Below, piece after piece: positions 7,845-16,003 of a stretch of DNA of 64,000 bases. The position numbers and the translations under genes were made by a program. Within the stretch, counting starts at the first letter, position 1. Each line of letters starts with the position of its first letter. This stretch comes from PNNG01 sp964577055 (GTDB taxonomy: Bacteria > Bacteroidota > Bacteroidia > UBA7662). The notes under the pieces were generated by a model. That model saw only the letters and a program-made list of their open reading frames with translations. It made no database searches and was not told where the DNA came from. The stretch is taken from the NCBI GenBank assembly GCA_964577055.1, contig CAZNWC010000011.1, forward strand, positions 23,315-87,314. Direction: 5' to 3'.

Positions 7845-8408
7845 TTAATCGATGTATTTGATTAGTTTGGTTTTTAGTTCATCATAGCTTTCCTGAGTTA
7901 TTAATCCTAAATCCAATTTGTCCTTTGCTTTTTTTAGTTCTGCTAAAGCTTTTTCACTTGTGTATCCTCAAAGGCACAATTTCTCCGCTATTGATTGCAT
8001 TTTCAAGTTGAATCTCAATGAATGTCCCGATATCCATTACGCCTTTTATCATGCCTCGACATCTAATAACAGCATAAAAGCCAGTTTTGGCAGAACCTTT
8101 AATGACAATGCTTTTAATTTCCACATTTTGACCAGAAAATGTAATTGGAACATCTCTGCGATACATGAAGCCATCGCTTATCCTAAGTAACCGAATGTTT
8201 TTTTTGAAACAGGTGTCCCAATAGTGATAAAATCGCCAATCGAATAGACGGCGTCATCACTTGCCAAATAGGATGAGGGAGATTTCTCTACGGCAATTCC
8301 CTTTTTAAGCTCATCAAAGGTTAAAATACTTTCAGCATTTTGTTGGCCTGTAGAGTTTTTATACACCAAAACAACAAAAATTAGCTTGATTATGGCAATC
8401 TTATACAT
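7845..8408 (-). pseudogene. Frameshifted exported protein with C-terminal SHOCT-like motif
   Basis: Three consecutive open segments in different frames read as one protein. Segment 1 starts MYKIAIIKLIFVVLV (signal-like) and ends at a stop at 8178. Segment 2 (about 8190 to 7954) continues with ISDGFMYRRDVPITF. Segment 3 (about 7970 to 7845) reads GYTSEKALAELKKAKDKLD then LGLITQESYDELKTKL, the pattern of the SHOCT short C-terminal domain. A one-base change near 8183 and one extra G near 7972 would restore a single frame of about 185 residues. With the neighbouring truncated gene this shows decay inside the AT-rich segment. Two sequencing errors are a less likely alternative. Confidence 0.65.
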
Positions 8409-8520
8409 GTTACTCCACATTTGAAGTAAAATTAAACAATAAACTTAAACATGGAGAAGTTTCCAAGTATTCACAACAAGTCCAAAGCCGCTTAAAATTC
8501 GGTTAGAAAGCTCAGGATCT

Positions 8521-8533
8521 CCCGCTACCAAGA
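8521..8533 (+). repeat. Right copy of the 13-nt near-repeat (candidate attR)
   Basis: CCCGCTACCAAGA matches the tRNA-fMet 3' end (3728-3740) at 12 of 13 positions and is followed at once by a strong terminator hairpin, as expected for a displaced tRNA tail. The bases upstream of it do not resemble the rest of the tRNA. Confidence 0.35.
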
Positions 8534-8562
8534 AGTCCGAACATACGTTCGGACTTTTTTTT
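8533..8562 (+). terminator. Strong terminator without an intact upstream gene
   Basis: A perfect 10-bp stem (AAGTCCGAAC / GTTCGGACTT, loop ATAC) is followed by a run of at least eight T. No plus-strand gene ends here. It may be the original terminator of a gene displaced by the accessory segment. Confidence 0.85.
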
Positions 8563-8686
8563 GTCTTTTTCGGACATTGAACATCTCCCCAAAGGCTGAA
8601 GTCAAATGCCACCGCGCGTGCGTGCGATGTATTTTTGACAGGATTGAGAAACGAAATTGGCTGGCGCACGCAATCTTGAACTTTGC

Positions 8687-8694
8687 TATCTTCG
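8687..8694 (+). promoter_or_regulatory. -7-like box directly before glyA
   Basis: TATCTTCG (7 of 8 to TAnnTTTG) ends only four bases before the glyA ATG. If used, the transcript would be nearly leaderless. No convincing upstream TTG was found. Confidence 0.4.
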
Positions 8695-8698
8695 TGCC

Positions 8699-9970
8699 AT
8701 GCGCGACCAAGTTGTATTTGACCTGATAGAACAGGAAAAAACCCGTCAACAGCACGGGATTGAACTCATTGCTTCCGAAAATTTTGTAAGCCCGCAGGTG
8801 ATGGAAGCCGCCGGCTCAGTACTCACCAACAAATATGCCGAAGGACTTCCTGGCAAACGCTATTATGGCGGTTGTGAAGTAGTGGATCAGGTTGAACAGC
8901 TGGCCATCGACCGGGTAAAGCAATTGTTTGGTGTTGAATGGGCCAATGTGCAGCCCCACTCGGGCGCCCAAGCCAATGCTGCGGTGATGTTGGCAGTGCT
9001 CAATCCAGGCGACCGGATTTTGGGATTCGACCTCAGTCATGGAGGCCACCTCACCCACGGTTCACCCGTGAATTTCAGCGGTAAACTCTACGAACCCCAT
9101 TTTTACGGGGTCGAAAAAGAAACTGGCCTCATCGACTTTAGTAAAGTTGCGGCCAAGGCCCGCGAAGTAAAGCCCAAGCTCATCATTTGCGGCGCTTCGG
9201 CTTACAGCCGCGATTGGGATTATGCTGCCCTCCGCGCTGTGGCCGATGAAGTGGGCGCCTTGTTGCTGGCCGATATTTCGCATCCATCAGGGCTTATTGC
9301 CACTGGTTACCTGAACAATCCTGTACCTCATTGCCACATCATTACCACTACCACCCACAAAACCTTGCGGGGCCCCAGAGGTGGATTGATCATGATGGGC
9401 AAAGATTTTCCAAATCCATGGGGCCATACCACACCCAAAGGCGAAATTAAAATGATGTCGAACCTGCTCGACATGGGCGTTTTCCCTGGCACACAGGGTG
9501 GTCCGCTCGAACACATCATTGCTGCCAAAGCCATCGCGTTTGGCGAAGCCCTATCGCCTGCTTACAAAGCCTATTGTGGACAAGTAATTGCCAATGCCCA
9601 AGCCATGGCAAAGGCCTTTGTCAGCCGTGGTTACCATATCATCTCTGGCGGCACCAACAACCATCTCATGTTAATTGATTTGCGCAACAAAGGCGTAACA
9701 GGCAAACAAGCCGAAAATGCGCTGGTGAAAGCAGACATTACGGTGAACAAAAACATGGTTCCTTTCGACGACAAATCCCCTTTTGTCACCAGTGGTTTTC
9801 GCGTAGGAACTGCTGCAGTAACCACCCGTGGCTTGAAAGAAGCTGATATGGAAACCGTTGTTTCTTTGATCGACCAGGTGCTCATGGCGCCGGATGACGA
9901 AAACAACCTGTCTGCTGTCAAGGCCAAGGTCAACGCTTTGATGCACAACTACCCTTTGTACAAAAGCTGA
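8699..9970 (+). CDS. glyA: Serine hydroxymethyltransferase
   Basis: This cytosolic PLP enzyme interconverts serine and glycine with transfer of a one-carbon unit to tetrahydrofolate. The 423-residue chain shows IELIASENFVS (21-31), the GGCEVVDQVE segment and the PLP-lysine motif TTTTHKTLRGPRGG with Lys221. The length is normal. The frame opens earlier at 8657, but the ATG at 8699 gives the standard N-terminus (RDQVVFDLIEQE) and lies directly after a -7-like box. It is monocistronic, with a clear terminator at 9990-10021. Confidence 0.97.
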   Translation: MRDQVVFDLIEQEKTRQQHGIELIASENFVSPQVMEAAGSVLTNKYAEGLPGKRYYGGCEVVDQVEQLAIDRVKQLFGVEWANVQPHSGAQANAAVMLAVLNPGDRILGFDLSHGGHLTHGSPVNFSGKLYEPHFYGVEKETGLIDFSKVAAKAREVKPKLIICGASAYSRDWDYAALRAVADEVGALLLADISHPSGLIATGYLNNPVPHCHIITTTTHKTLRGPRGGLIMMGKDFPNPWGHTTPKGEIKMMSNLLDMGVFPGTQGGPLEHIIAAKAIAFGEALSPAYKAYCGQVIANAQAMAKAFVSRGYHIISGGTNNHLMLIDLRNKGVTGKQAENALVKADITVNKNMVPFDDKSPFVTSGFRVGTAAVTTRGLKEADMETVVSLIDQVLMAPDDENNLSAVKAKVNALMHNYPLYKS

Positions 9971-9989
9971 TACAAACGCACCACATCCT

Positions 9990-10021
9990 GCCCTGCTGTT
10001 GAACCAGCGGGGCTTTTTTTT
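9990..10021 (+). terminator. glyA terminator
   Basis: The stem GCCCTGCTG / CAGCGGGGC with loop TTGAAC is followed by eight T. Confidence 0.85.
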
Positions 10022-10147
10022 GGCCAAAAGGCTGCAAAAATTAGCCAAATGCGACAGGCGGTCAACTGAGAACGACATATGCTTGCTGCGCAAGTATTTT
10101 GGCACAAGCTTGGCAGAGGGGGCTTCGAACATTCAAACCCAACAACC

Positions 10148-11677
10148 ATGTTTAAAACCCTTTTCACGCTTAGCATCGCATTGGGCAGTAGTCTTTTGGC
10201 AGATGCACAAAACGTCAACACCAAGCACTTTGCTAAAACGCCACACCACCCTTTGGTAGAGCGCATTCGCCTTGGCTACATTCAAAACGAAGTAACCATG
10301 CGTCGAAGCAGTCCAGACGCAAAGCCCGACTCCTTGCATTTTTCAAGCTGGAATGCCGGCAGCTGGCAACTCAATGAAGTGTCGGGATTGCGCTACGATG
10401 CACAAGGACGACCCGCACAAATGATCAGCTATGATCAACCCGGTCCATTGGGCAATGTAATGGCCATCACCGAATACAGCTGGCGCCCCGACAACCAATT
10501 GCAGCGCTTCAGTGTATCAATGGTATTGGGCAGCTTGCGCCAAGAGCAATTGCGTTTGCAAATGCGATATGACGCCTTTGGCAACAAAACCTCAGCTGTT
10601 TTAATGGTCCCCGATAGCCTGGGTCAATTGACCACGGTTTTTGGCGATTCATTGCAATACACCTACAACAGCCGTCACGAAATTGAATCGGTGGCTTTTG
10701 CGCTTTACGATTTCACCGGTACCCTTGGCTGGATGTTTTTACAGCAAATCACCAATATTGCCTACCAGCCAAGCGGCCAACCCCTCTCCTTTGAAATCCA
10801 AGGCTGGGATGATCAGCTGATGGCCTGGTCGGATCCTGTTTTAATGGATCATTTGCAATGGCAATTTGGCTGGGCTGGTTTCTCTAAGCTTTTTGGCAGC
10901 ATTGAACTGGATGCCAATACGTCGGTATACGAGCCTGTAGATTTCGTTTATTACGAGCCAACCGATTATCTGCTTTCCTTGTGGGAACAAGGCCGTTTGA
11001 TGCCCGATATGCAACAAATTGCACAAAGCATTGGCACCAACCGTGTAGCTGATTTGCGTGTATTGGTGCAGGGCCAGGCAGGCTGGGAAGATGCAGCCAT
11101 GACCACCTTTGGATACAACCAATACGGTATCGAAGAAATTATCAGCCATGTGTACGATTTTGCAACACAAACCCACCTCCCTGTTGAACGCACGGTATAT
11201 ACTTATGGCAACGGCGGCTACATGGCCAGCAAAGAAATGATGTATTACGACGGTACCCGCTGGCAGCCTTATGATGGAACGACCTATACCTACACCCATC
11301 AGGCCGATGGAAAGCCAAACAGCCAATTGGTTCGGGTTTTCGACAGCAACACCCTGCAGTATGACAATAGCACCTATGCGGAGTTCTTCTACAACCAGCC
11401 AATCGTTGCGAGCAACAATGAACAAGCACGTGCGCTTCCCTTCGAAGTATATCCAAACCCTACCAGCGACTTCGTGCGCATCCGCTTTGGCGCAGGCCAG
11501 GACGGAGAAACCACGATACGCGTTCGCAACTTGCAAGGTCAACTGTTGCTCACTGAAAAGCTGAGCAATACCCAAGAAACTGCTCAAATTTCATTGGCAT
11601 CGCTTCCAGCAGGCATATACCTGGTAGAAGCGGCGGCTGGAAATACATTTGGCACCTTGCGTGTTGTGCGCCAATAA
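10148..11677 (+). CDS. Exported protein with YD-like repeats and T9SS type-A sorting domain
   Basis: The 509-residue protein has a signal peptide (MFKTLFTLSIALGSSLLADA, cleavage near QN). Its body repeats the pattern xYDAxGRPxxMI / YSWRPDNQLxR / YTYNSRHEIE, similar to the YD/RHS-like beta repeats of Bacteroidota surface proteins. The last ~75 residues form a T9SS type-A C-terminal domain: FEVYPNPTSDFVRIRF, then RNLQGQLLL and LPAGIYLVEA. It should be exported by Sec, moved across the outer membrane by T9SS and cleaved at the sorting domain. The ATG at 10148 is chosen because the frame upstream (to 10079) has no signal peptide. The next gene is a paralogue. The ligand is unknown. Confidence 0.85.
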   Translation: MFKTLFTLSIALGSSLLADAQNVNTKHFAKTPHHPLVERIRLGYIQNEVTMRRSSPDAKPDSLHFSSWNAGSWQLNEVSGLRYDAQGRPAQMISYDQPGPLGNVMAITEYSWRPDNQLQRFSVSMVLGSLRQEQLRLQMRYDAFGNKTSAVLMVPDSLGQLTTVFGDSLQYTYNSRHEIESVAFALYDFTGTLGWMFLQQITNIAYQPSGQPLSFEIQGWDDQLMAWSDPVLMDHLQWQFGWAGFSKLFGSIELDANTSVYEPVDFVYYEPTDYLLSLWEQGRLMPDMQQIAQSIGTNRVADLRVLVQGQAGWEDAAMTTFGYNQYGIEEIISHVYDFATQTHLPVERTVYTYGNGGYMASKEMMYYDGTRWQPYDGTTYTYTHQADGKPNSQLVRVFDSNTLQYDNSTYAEFFYNQPIVASNNEQARALPFEVYPNPTSDFVRIRFGAGQDGETTIRVRNLQGQLLLTEKLSNTQETAQISLASLPAGIYLVEAAAGNTFGTLRVVRQ

Positions 11678-11709
11678 GGCAACACCAAAAAAAATCGAAA
11701 CCCAAACCC

Positions 11710-13197
11710 ATGAAAATCATCAAGTTAGCTGTCATAAGCTGCCTGCTTGGCGGTCAGCTCTTCGCCCAATTATTGGGCGAAGAGCAACCAAGAGGCAACG
11801 ATTTGGTTCGCCCTGAGACTTTTTACAAGCTACACCCCGCATTGGCGAATCAGCAAGTTTCACACCCCGATTCGGTGAGTTTTTATGAATACTTCGAGCA
11901 TGGCCGATGGGAAGCAGCGCAATCCGCACGACTGCAATACGATGCAAAAGGCCGCTTGATTCGGCTGACGTATTTTCAAGAAATGGGCAATTGGGTTCCC
12001 TACCGCCGAACAGAAATCAGGTACAACCAGCACGATCAAATTACCCGGATGAGCTTCTTTTTTGAAAGCAACCGGGATTATCTGGAGCATGAACGACACG
12101 AATACCAATACCACCCCGGCGGAGAGCTGGCCAGCCACCGTCATTATCGGCGTCAAAAAGACCTGCAGTGGCAGTTGGTTGATGCCGATTCATTGGCATG
12201 GCTTTCGGGCGATAGCTTGCCCCAGGCACTCGAATTATTGCAATGGGAATCGGGTAATTGGCAGGTGCATAAAAAGCTACACCAAATTCAATACGCTCAA
12301 ACCAATTTGCTCCCCTCCTCATTTGTGTACAGCGTTTACGATTCTGTACAAAAACAATGGCTGCCCGAACAGGAATTTCAAGTGCAACACTGGCGTTTGG
12401 GATTTAAAGGCTGGTCACATTGGTTAGGCCTGCATCAGCCAGCTTCACTCATCTTTCAGCAGCAAGGCACTGAAAGCCCCTATCATTACCGGCCTACCGA
12501 TTTTACCGTTTTACAAGCCGCTAACGATGGCCGCGGCATGCAGCCATACTACCGCATGCGCAGCAATCTCGCAGGCAAAAGACTGGTATCGCTGCGCCGT
12601 TCGGTATTCGAAAACAACCAGTGGATTCCCGATCAGATCATCCAACTGAGTTGGTACGACGGCAACCGTTTAGACAGCGTTTTGGCACTTCCTTTACGTC
12701 CGAATGCCGCACCACGTTATTTGCTCCACATGAATTACGATCAACAAGGTCATCCGGCGCATTTTGAAAGCAGAGAAGAAGTAAAGCATGGCCAGCTGCA
12801 AAGGAGGCATTTTGCGTACAACAACACCTATAATGGTTCGGGTTCGCCAAACCTCTTCGAAACCGCATACGTAGATGCCAAAGGCGAAATACACCCGGTC
12901 ATACGGCAGGAATACCACTACCAAACAAACAAAGTAGCACTATTGCCACCAGGCATTTCGGTGCAAATAAGTGCTGCTGAAATCCAGGACCGGTTGCGTA
13001 TTCGTACACATGCCAGTGGACTTTACGAAAAAATCCAAATACTCGATGTGCATGGCCTTCCTGCCTGGCAATGGGAGCCGAAATTGCCCGCGCACCAAGA
13101 GCTCGAACTATCGCTACATGCACTGGCCCCCGGGGCATATCAGCTGCTGGTTGTGGTAGATGGCCGCTGGGGTCAAGCGAATTTTGTAAAAAACTAA
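11710..13197 (+). CDS. Exported paralogue with YD-like repeats and degenerate sorting domain
   Basis: The 495-residue protein begins with a signal peptide (KIIKLAVISCLLGGQLFA). It shares the repeat layout of the upstream gene (RLQYDAKGRLIRLTYF, then TEIRYNQHDQITRMSF, VFENNQWIPDQIIQLSWYDG). The C-terminus still looks like a type-A domain (IQILDVHGLPAW, then LAPGAYQLLVVV) but lacks the YPNP signature, so T9SS recognition is uncertain. The 32-bp gap to the first paralogue and the shared direction suggest an operon formed by duplication. A weak hairpin follows at about 13201-13220. Confidence 0.8.
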   Translation: MKIIKLAVISCLLGGQLFAQLLGEEQPRGNDLVRPETFYKLHPALANQQVSHPDSVSFYEYFEHGRWEAAQSARLQYDAKGRLIRLTYFQEMGNWVPYRRTEIRYNQHDQITRMSFFFESNRDYLEHERHEYQYHPGGELASHRHYRRQKDLQWQLVDADSLAWLSGDSLPQALELLQWESGNWQVHKKLHQIQYAQTNLLPSSFVYSVYDSVQKQWLPEQEFQVQHWRLGFKGWSHWLGLHQPASLIFQQQGTESPYHYRPTDFTVLQAANDGRGMQPYYRMRSNLAGKRLVSLRRSVFENNQWIPDQIIQLSWYDGNRLDSVLALPLRPNAAPRYLLHMNYDQQGHPAHFESREEVKHGQLQRRHFAYNNTYNGSGSPNLFETAYVDAKGEIHPVIRQEYHYQTNKVALLPPGISVQISAAEIQDRLRIRTHASGLYEKIQILDVHGLPAWQWEPKLPAHQELELSLHALAPGAYQLLVVVDGRWGQANFVKN

Positions 13198-13231
13198 CGA
13201 CTCCTGTCTTTCAGCAGGCACTTCAAAGCTA

Positions 13232-14122
13232 CTAGCCCACCATAACAGAAGTCATGCTCAACGAACCGCCCAAGGTTTCGTCATTAAAGAGGTGCAACGG
13301 CTCATTGTTGCAGGCCATGCCCAGCGTATAAAGCAAGGGCAAGTAGTGCTCGGGCGTGGGAATGGCCAGGTTCCAGGCCTGACCTTGTTTGCTGAAGTCG
13401 ATCAATGCTTGGTGGTTGCCATTTCGGACATGCTTTTTCATGCTTTCGTTGGCTTCTATGGCCCAGTCGTAGCCATAACCGGGCACGTTGAGTTTGTCCC
13501 AGGCCACCATGCGCAGGTTATGCACCATATTGCCGCTGCCCACCACCAACACGCCGCGTTCGCGCAGTGCGGCCAATTCGCTGGCCAGGCGGTAATGTGC
13601 TGCAGGTGATAAATTGCGGTCGAGGCTCAGCTGAATCACCGGCACATCGGCAGCCGGAAAGAGGTGTTTGATCACGCTCCAGGCGCCGTGGTCGAGTCCC
13701 CAATGTTCATCCAGTTCAATGGTCGTGCTTTTGGCCAAGGCAGCGGTTTCTTTGGCTACAGCCGGACTCCCCGGTGCGGGATATTGCACCTCAAACAGGG
13801 CTTTTGGAAAGCCACCAAAATCGTGGATAGTCCGCGGCTGCTCCATGGCAGTGACCTTGGTGCCGCGTGTTTCCCAGTGCGCCGAAACACAGACAATGGC
13901 GCGAGGCTTTGGCAGTTGCTTGGCTGTTTTGCGAAAGCCTTGTACAAAGGCATTTTCTTCGATGGCGTTCATGGGACTACCATGCCCCAAAAAAAGCACG
14001 GGCATACGGGCCTCCCCTTTCCAGTCGGCAGTAAGGGCGTTCAAATCGTTCAACTTCATGGCATTTCCTGTTAAGGGCAAAATGGCCAGCGCAGCAAAAA
14101 ACTCCCGGCGGTTCATTTTCAA
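13232..14122 (-). CDS. LigB-type extradiol ring-cleavage dioxygenase (YgiD/DODA-like) with Tat-like leader
   Basis: The core matches the 4,5-DOPA extradiol dioxygenase family: LFLGHGSPMNA, VCVSAHWETRG, LDEHWGLDHGAWSVI and VVGSGNMVHNLR include the conserved metal-binding and catalytic histidines. The family opens catechol rings such as L-DOPA in vitro; the natural bacterial substrate is often unknown. This protein is 296 residues instead of about 260-270 because it carries an N-terminal extension with twin arginines (MNRREFFAALAILPLTGNA) that looks like a Tat signal. A Tat-exported version of a normally cytosolic enzyme is unusual. No pathway genes adjoin it. Confidence 0.88.
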   Translation of the reverse strand: MKMNRREFFAALAILPLTGNAMKLNDLNALTADWKGEARMPVLFLGHGSPMNAIEENAFVQGFRKTAKQLPKPRAIVCVSAHWETRGTKVTAMEQPRTIHDFGGFPKALFEVQYPAPGSPAVAKETAALAKSTTIELDEHWGLDHGAWSVIKHLFPAADVPVIQLSLDRNLSPAAHYRLASELAALRERGVLVVGSGNMVHNLRMVAWDKLNVPGYGYDWAIEANESMKKHVRNGNHQALIDFSKQGQAWNLAIPTPEHYLPLLYTLGMACNNEPLHLFNDETLGGSLSMTSVMVG

Positions 14123-14270
14123 TGTTTAAACTTCGAATTTAGAAAAAAGGTTTCATTTTTAAAAACCAGAAACGTGTCGGCCGACTTGGAGATAAAAAAT
14201 CCATTATTTCAGCTCAAAATCAAGCCAAATTGAGCCACACATAGCAGCGATTTGAGCCGTAAATCGGCTT

Positions 14271-15212
14271 TTACTTCAAACCGCCCAAAAAGCCCAGCAC
14301 AGGCACCACTGTATTGGCCGGGTCTTCTTCCATGGGCACATGGCCCAGATGCGGAAATTCAACCAGTACGGAGCCGGCAATCAACTCCTGAAACTGCCGG
14401 CCACTGCTGAGGGGTATCCACGGATCTTGACTGCCCCAAAGGATGAGGGTTGGCAGCTGCAGTTGCGCCAGCTCGACATGACGGCTTTTGCTGCCTGGAC
14501 GCTGCGAGGCACGGTCTAAAAAGGCTTGGCGGTTGCCTTCGCGCCGCATGAGCAAATAGTAACGGCTCACCAGATCACGCGTAACAAGCTCATCGTTTGC
14601 ATACACCTGCTTTACAATGCCTTTGTAAATGAAACGCGGAGTGGCTTGGCGGAGGTAGTTTTTGCCGGGCACGCCGTTGTTGAGTTTGAGGATGGCCGGG
14701 CGTTTGCTGCTTGGCGCCGCTTCGCTGCTGGGTGCTTGTTGCGGCAATCCGGCGGCATCAACCAGTATAAGCCCCGCCAGGCGGTCGCGGTGGGCCAACG
14801 CATAATTCCAGCTGAACCAACCACCCATGCTGTTGCCGCAAATCACAAAACGCTGCAAACCGAGACTGTCGGCAAAAGCATCCAAAAAGGCCACCTGGTC
14901 TTCAATGCGGTAGCGCTTCTGGGGGTCGGGACCGGTGAGTCCCCAACCCGGCATGTCGACCGAAATGACCCTGTAGCCACCGGCTTGGAGCATCGCAGCC
15001 GTCCATCCCTCCCAGGTATGCAAACTGCTGCCCATGCCGTGCAGCAAAAGCACGGGCATCCCTTGACCTTGATCGCGGAAATGCACCTCCATGCCCCATA
15101 CCTCCCTGAATTGGGAGGGTGCAGCTCCGTAACGTTCCAGCAATTCATCAACCGGCACATCGGGCCGCACGGGCAAGGCCAAAACGGCCATCAAACCAAG
15201 GATCCACCACAT
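14271..15212 (-). CDS. Alpha/beta hydrolase
   Basis: The 313-residue protein has an N-terminal hydrophobic segment (WWILGLMAVLALP), probably a signal peptide or anchor. The alpha/beta-hydrolase fold is clear: oxyanion HGMGSS (58-63), nucleophile elbow GNSMGG with Ser128, acid Asp263 (LWGSQDPW) and His291 (FPHLGHVPMEEDP). It would be a periplasmic or membrane-bound esterase/lipase-type enzyme; the sequence does not show the substrate. It is separated from the dioxygenase by 148 bp, so joint transcription is possible but not evident. Confidence 0.88.
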   Translation of the reverse strand: MWWILGLMAVLALPVRPDVPVDELLERYGAAPSQFREVWGMEVHFRDQGQGMPVLLLHGMGSSLHTWEGWTAAMLQAGGYRVISVDMPGWGLTGPDPQKRYRIEDQVAFLDAFADSLGLQRFVICGNSMGGWFSWNYALAHRDRLAGLILVDAAGLPQQAPSSEAAPSSKRPAILKLNNGVPGKNYLRQATPRFIYKGIVKQVYANDELVTRDLVSRYYLLMRREGNRQAFLDRASQRPGSKSRHVELAQLQLPTLILWGSQDPWIPLSSGRQFQELIAGSVLVEFPHLGHVPMEEDPANTVVPVLGFLGGLK

Positions 15213-15310
15213 GATGTATTGAATTAAGTTAAAGCATCATGCTCAAAAATGATGAATTCACGGCAATAAACAAATTACCCTCGAAACAACCGGAAAGCAA
15301 TCACATGGTG

Positions 15311-15318
15311 TATATTTG
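15311..15318 (+). promoter_or_regulatory. -7 box of the toxin-antitoxin operon
   Basis: TATATTTG is a perfect TAnnTTTG, 27 bases upstream of the antitoxin ATG. No good -33 TTG is visible. Confidence 0.55.
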
Positions 15319-15345
15319 AATCACAAACGCACCAGTACTTCTGTC

Positions 15346-15576
15346 ATGAAACGACTCAGCATCAGCTTTACAACACCCAACGATAATTGGCTCAATGAGC
15401 AATTGGCATCGCAAGAGTATAGCAGCAAAAGCGAAATCATCAATGAATTGATTCGGATGGCACGTAAGCAAGAGGAAGAACTTGCCTATATACGCAGCAA
15501 AATAAGGGAAGGCGAACAAAGTGGGTTCACCGACCTCACTGCCGAAGAAATTCTACTGTTGGCCAAACAAGGCTAA
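15346..15576 (+). CDS. ParD-like type II antitoxin
   Basis: The 76-residue protein fits ribbon-helix-helix ParD/CopG-type antitoxins: an N-terminal strand (RLSISFTTPNDNWLNEQL), then a helix-rich charged region (SSKSEIINELIRMARKQEEE) and a tail that would wrap the toxin. The ATG at 15346 is preferred over the upstream TTG at 15316, which lies in the promoter box. The toxin gene starts one base after its stop. It is expected to neutralise the toxin and repress the operon. Confidence 0.85.
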   Translation: MKRLSISFTTPNDNWLNEQLASQEYSSKSEIINELIRMARKQEEELAYIRSKIREGEQSGFTDLTAEEILLLAKQG

Positions 15577-15577
15577 A

Positions 15578-15877
15578 ATGAAATACAGGCTAAGCAATAC
15601 TGCTGTGTCTGATCTCATCCGTATTCACAAATACGGATCGAAACGTTTCGGCGAAAAACAAGCCGATAAATATTATCAATACCTATTTGACTGTTTTAAA
15701 CGCATTGGTTTGCGGCCCTTTGCCTTTGAGTCAGTAGACCATATCGTTACAGGCTACCGGAGGTGTGTTTGTGGGGTAGACGCGATTTATTTCAAAGTTC
15801 AGTCAAATGAAGTACTCATCATAACGATCATTGGGCGACAAGACTTTACCCAAATTTTTCGAGCCAACCAGGATTAA
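15578..15877 (+). CDS. ParE/RelE-superfamily toxin
   Basis: This 99-residue protein begins MKYRLSNTAVSDLIRIHKYG, the usual ParE opening, with the conserved FGEKQADKYYQYLFDCF helix and a C-terminal strand motif (VLIITIIGRQDF). ParE toxins poison gyrase; related RelE toxins cleave mRNA, and sequence alone does not decide between them. The frame opens earlier (15521) inside the antitoxin, but the ATG at 15578 gives the family N-terminus. Confidence 0.88.
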   Translation: MKYRLSNTAVSDLIRIHKYGSKRFGEKQADKYYQYLFDCFKRIGLRPFAFESVDHIVTGYRRCVCGVDAIYFKVQSNEVLIITIIGRQDFTQIFRANQD

Positions 15878-15974
15878 ATGCCCGCATTTGCTTTCTCTTC
15901 AATGCATGGAACAGCATAGCGCCGTTAAATTGATTTGCCGAGCATTAGAAATTTATTATTCGGACATTTTTATC

Positions 15975-15982
15975 TATTTTTG
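15975..15982 (+). promoter_or_regulatory. -7 box of the CoA-transferase gene
   Basis: TATTTTTG matches TAnnTTTG and ends 21 bases before the ATG at 16004. No matching upstream TTG is seen at 17-23 bases. Confidence 0.5.
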
Positions 15983-16003
15983 ATCTCACAAACCGCAAAT
16001 ACC

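Noticed and set aside
8445..8755. Minus-strand frames across the 8533 terminator and the glyA start
   Set aside because: They run through a terminator hairpin and the start of a certain gene and have no recognisable features.
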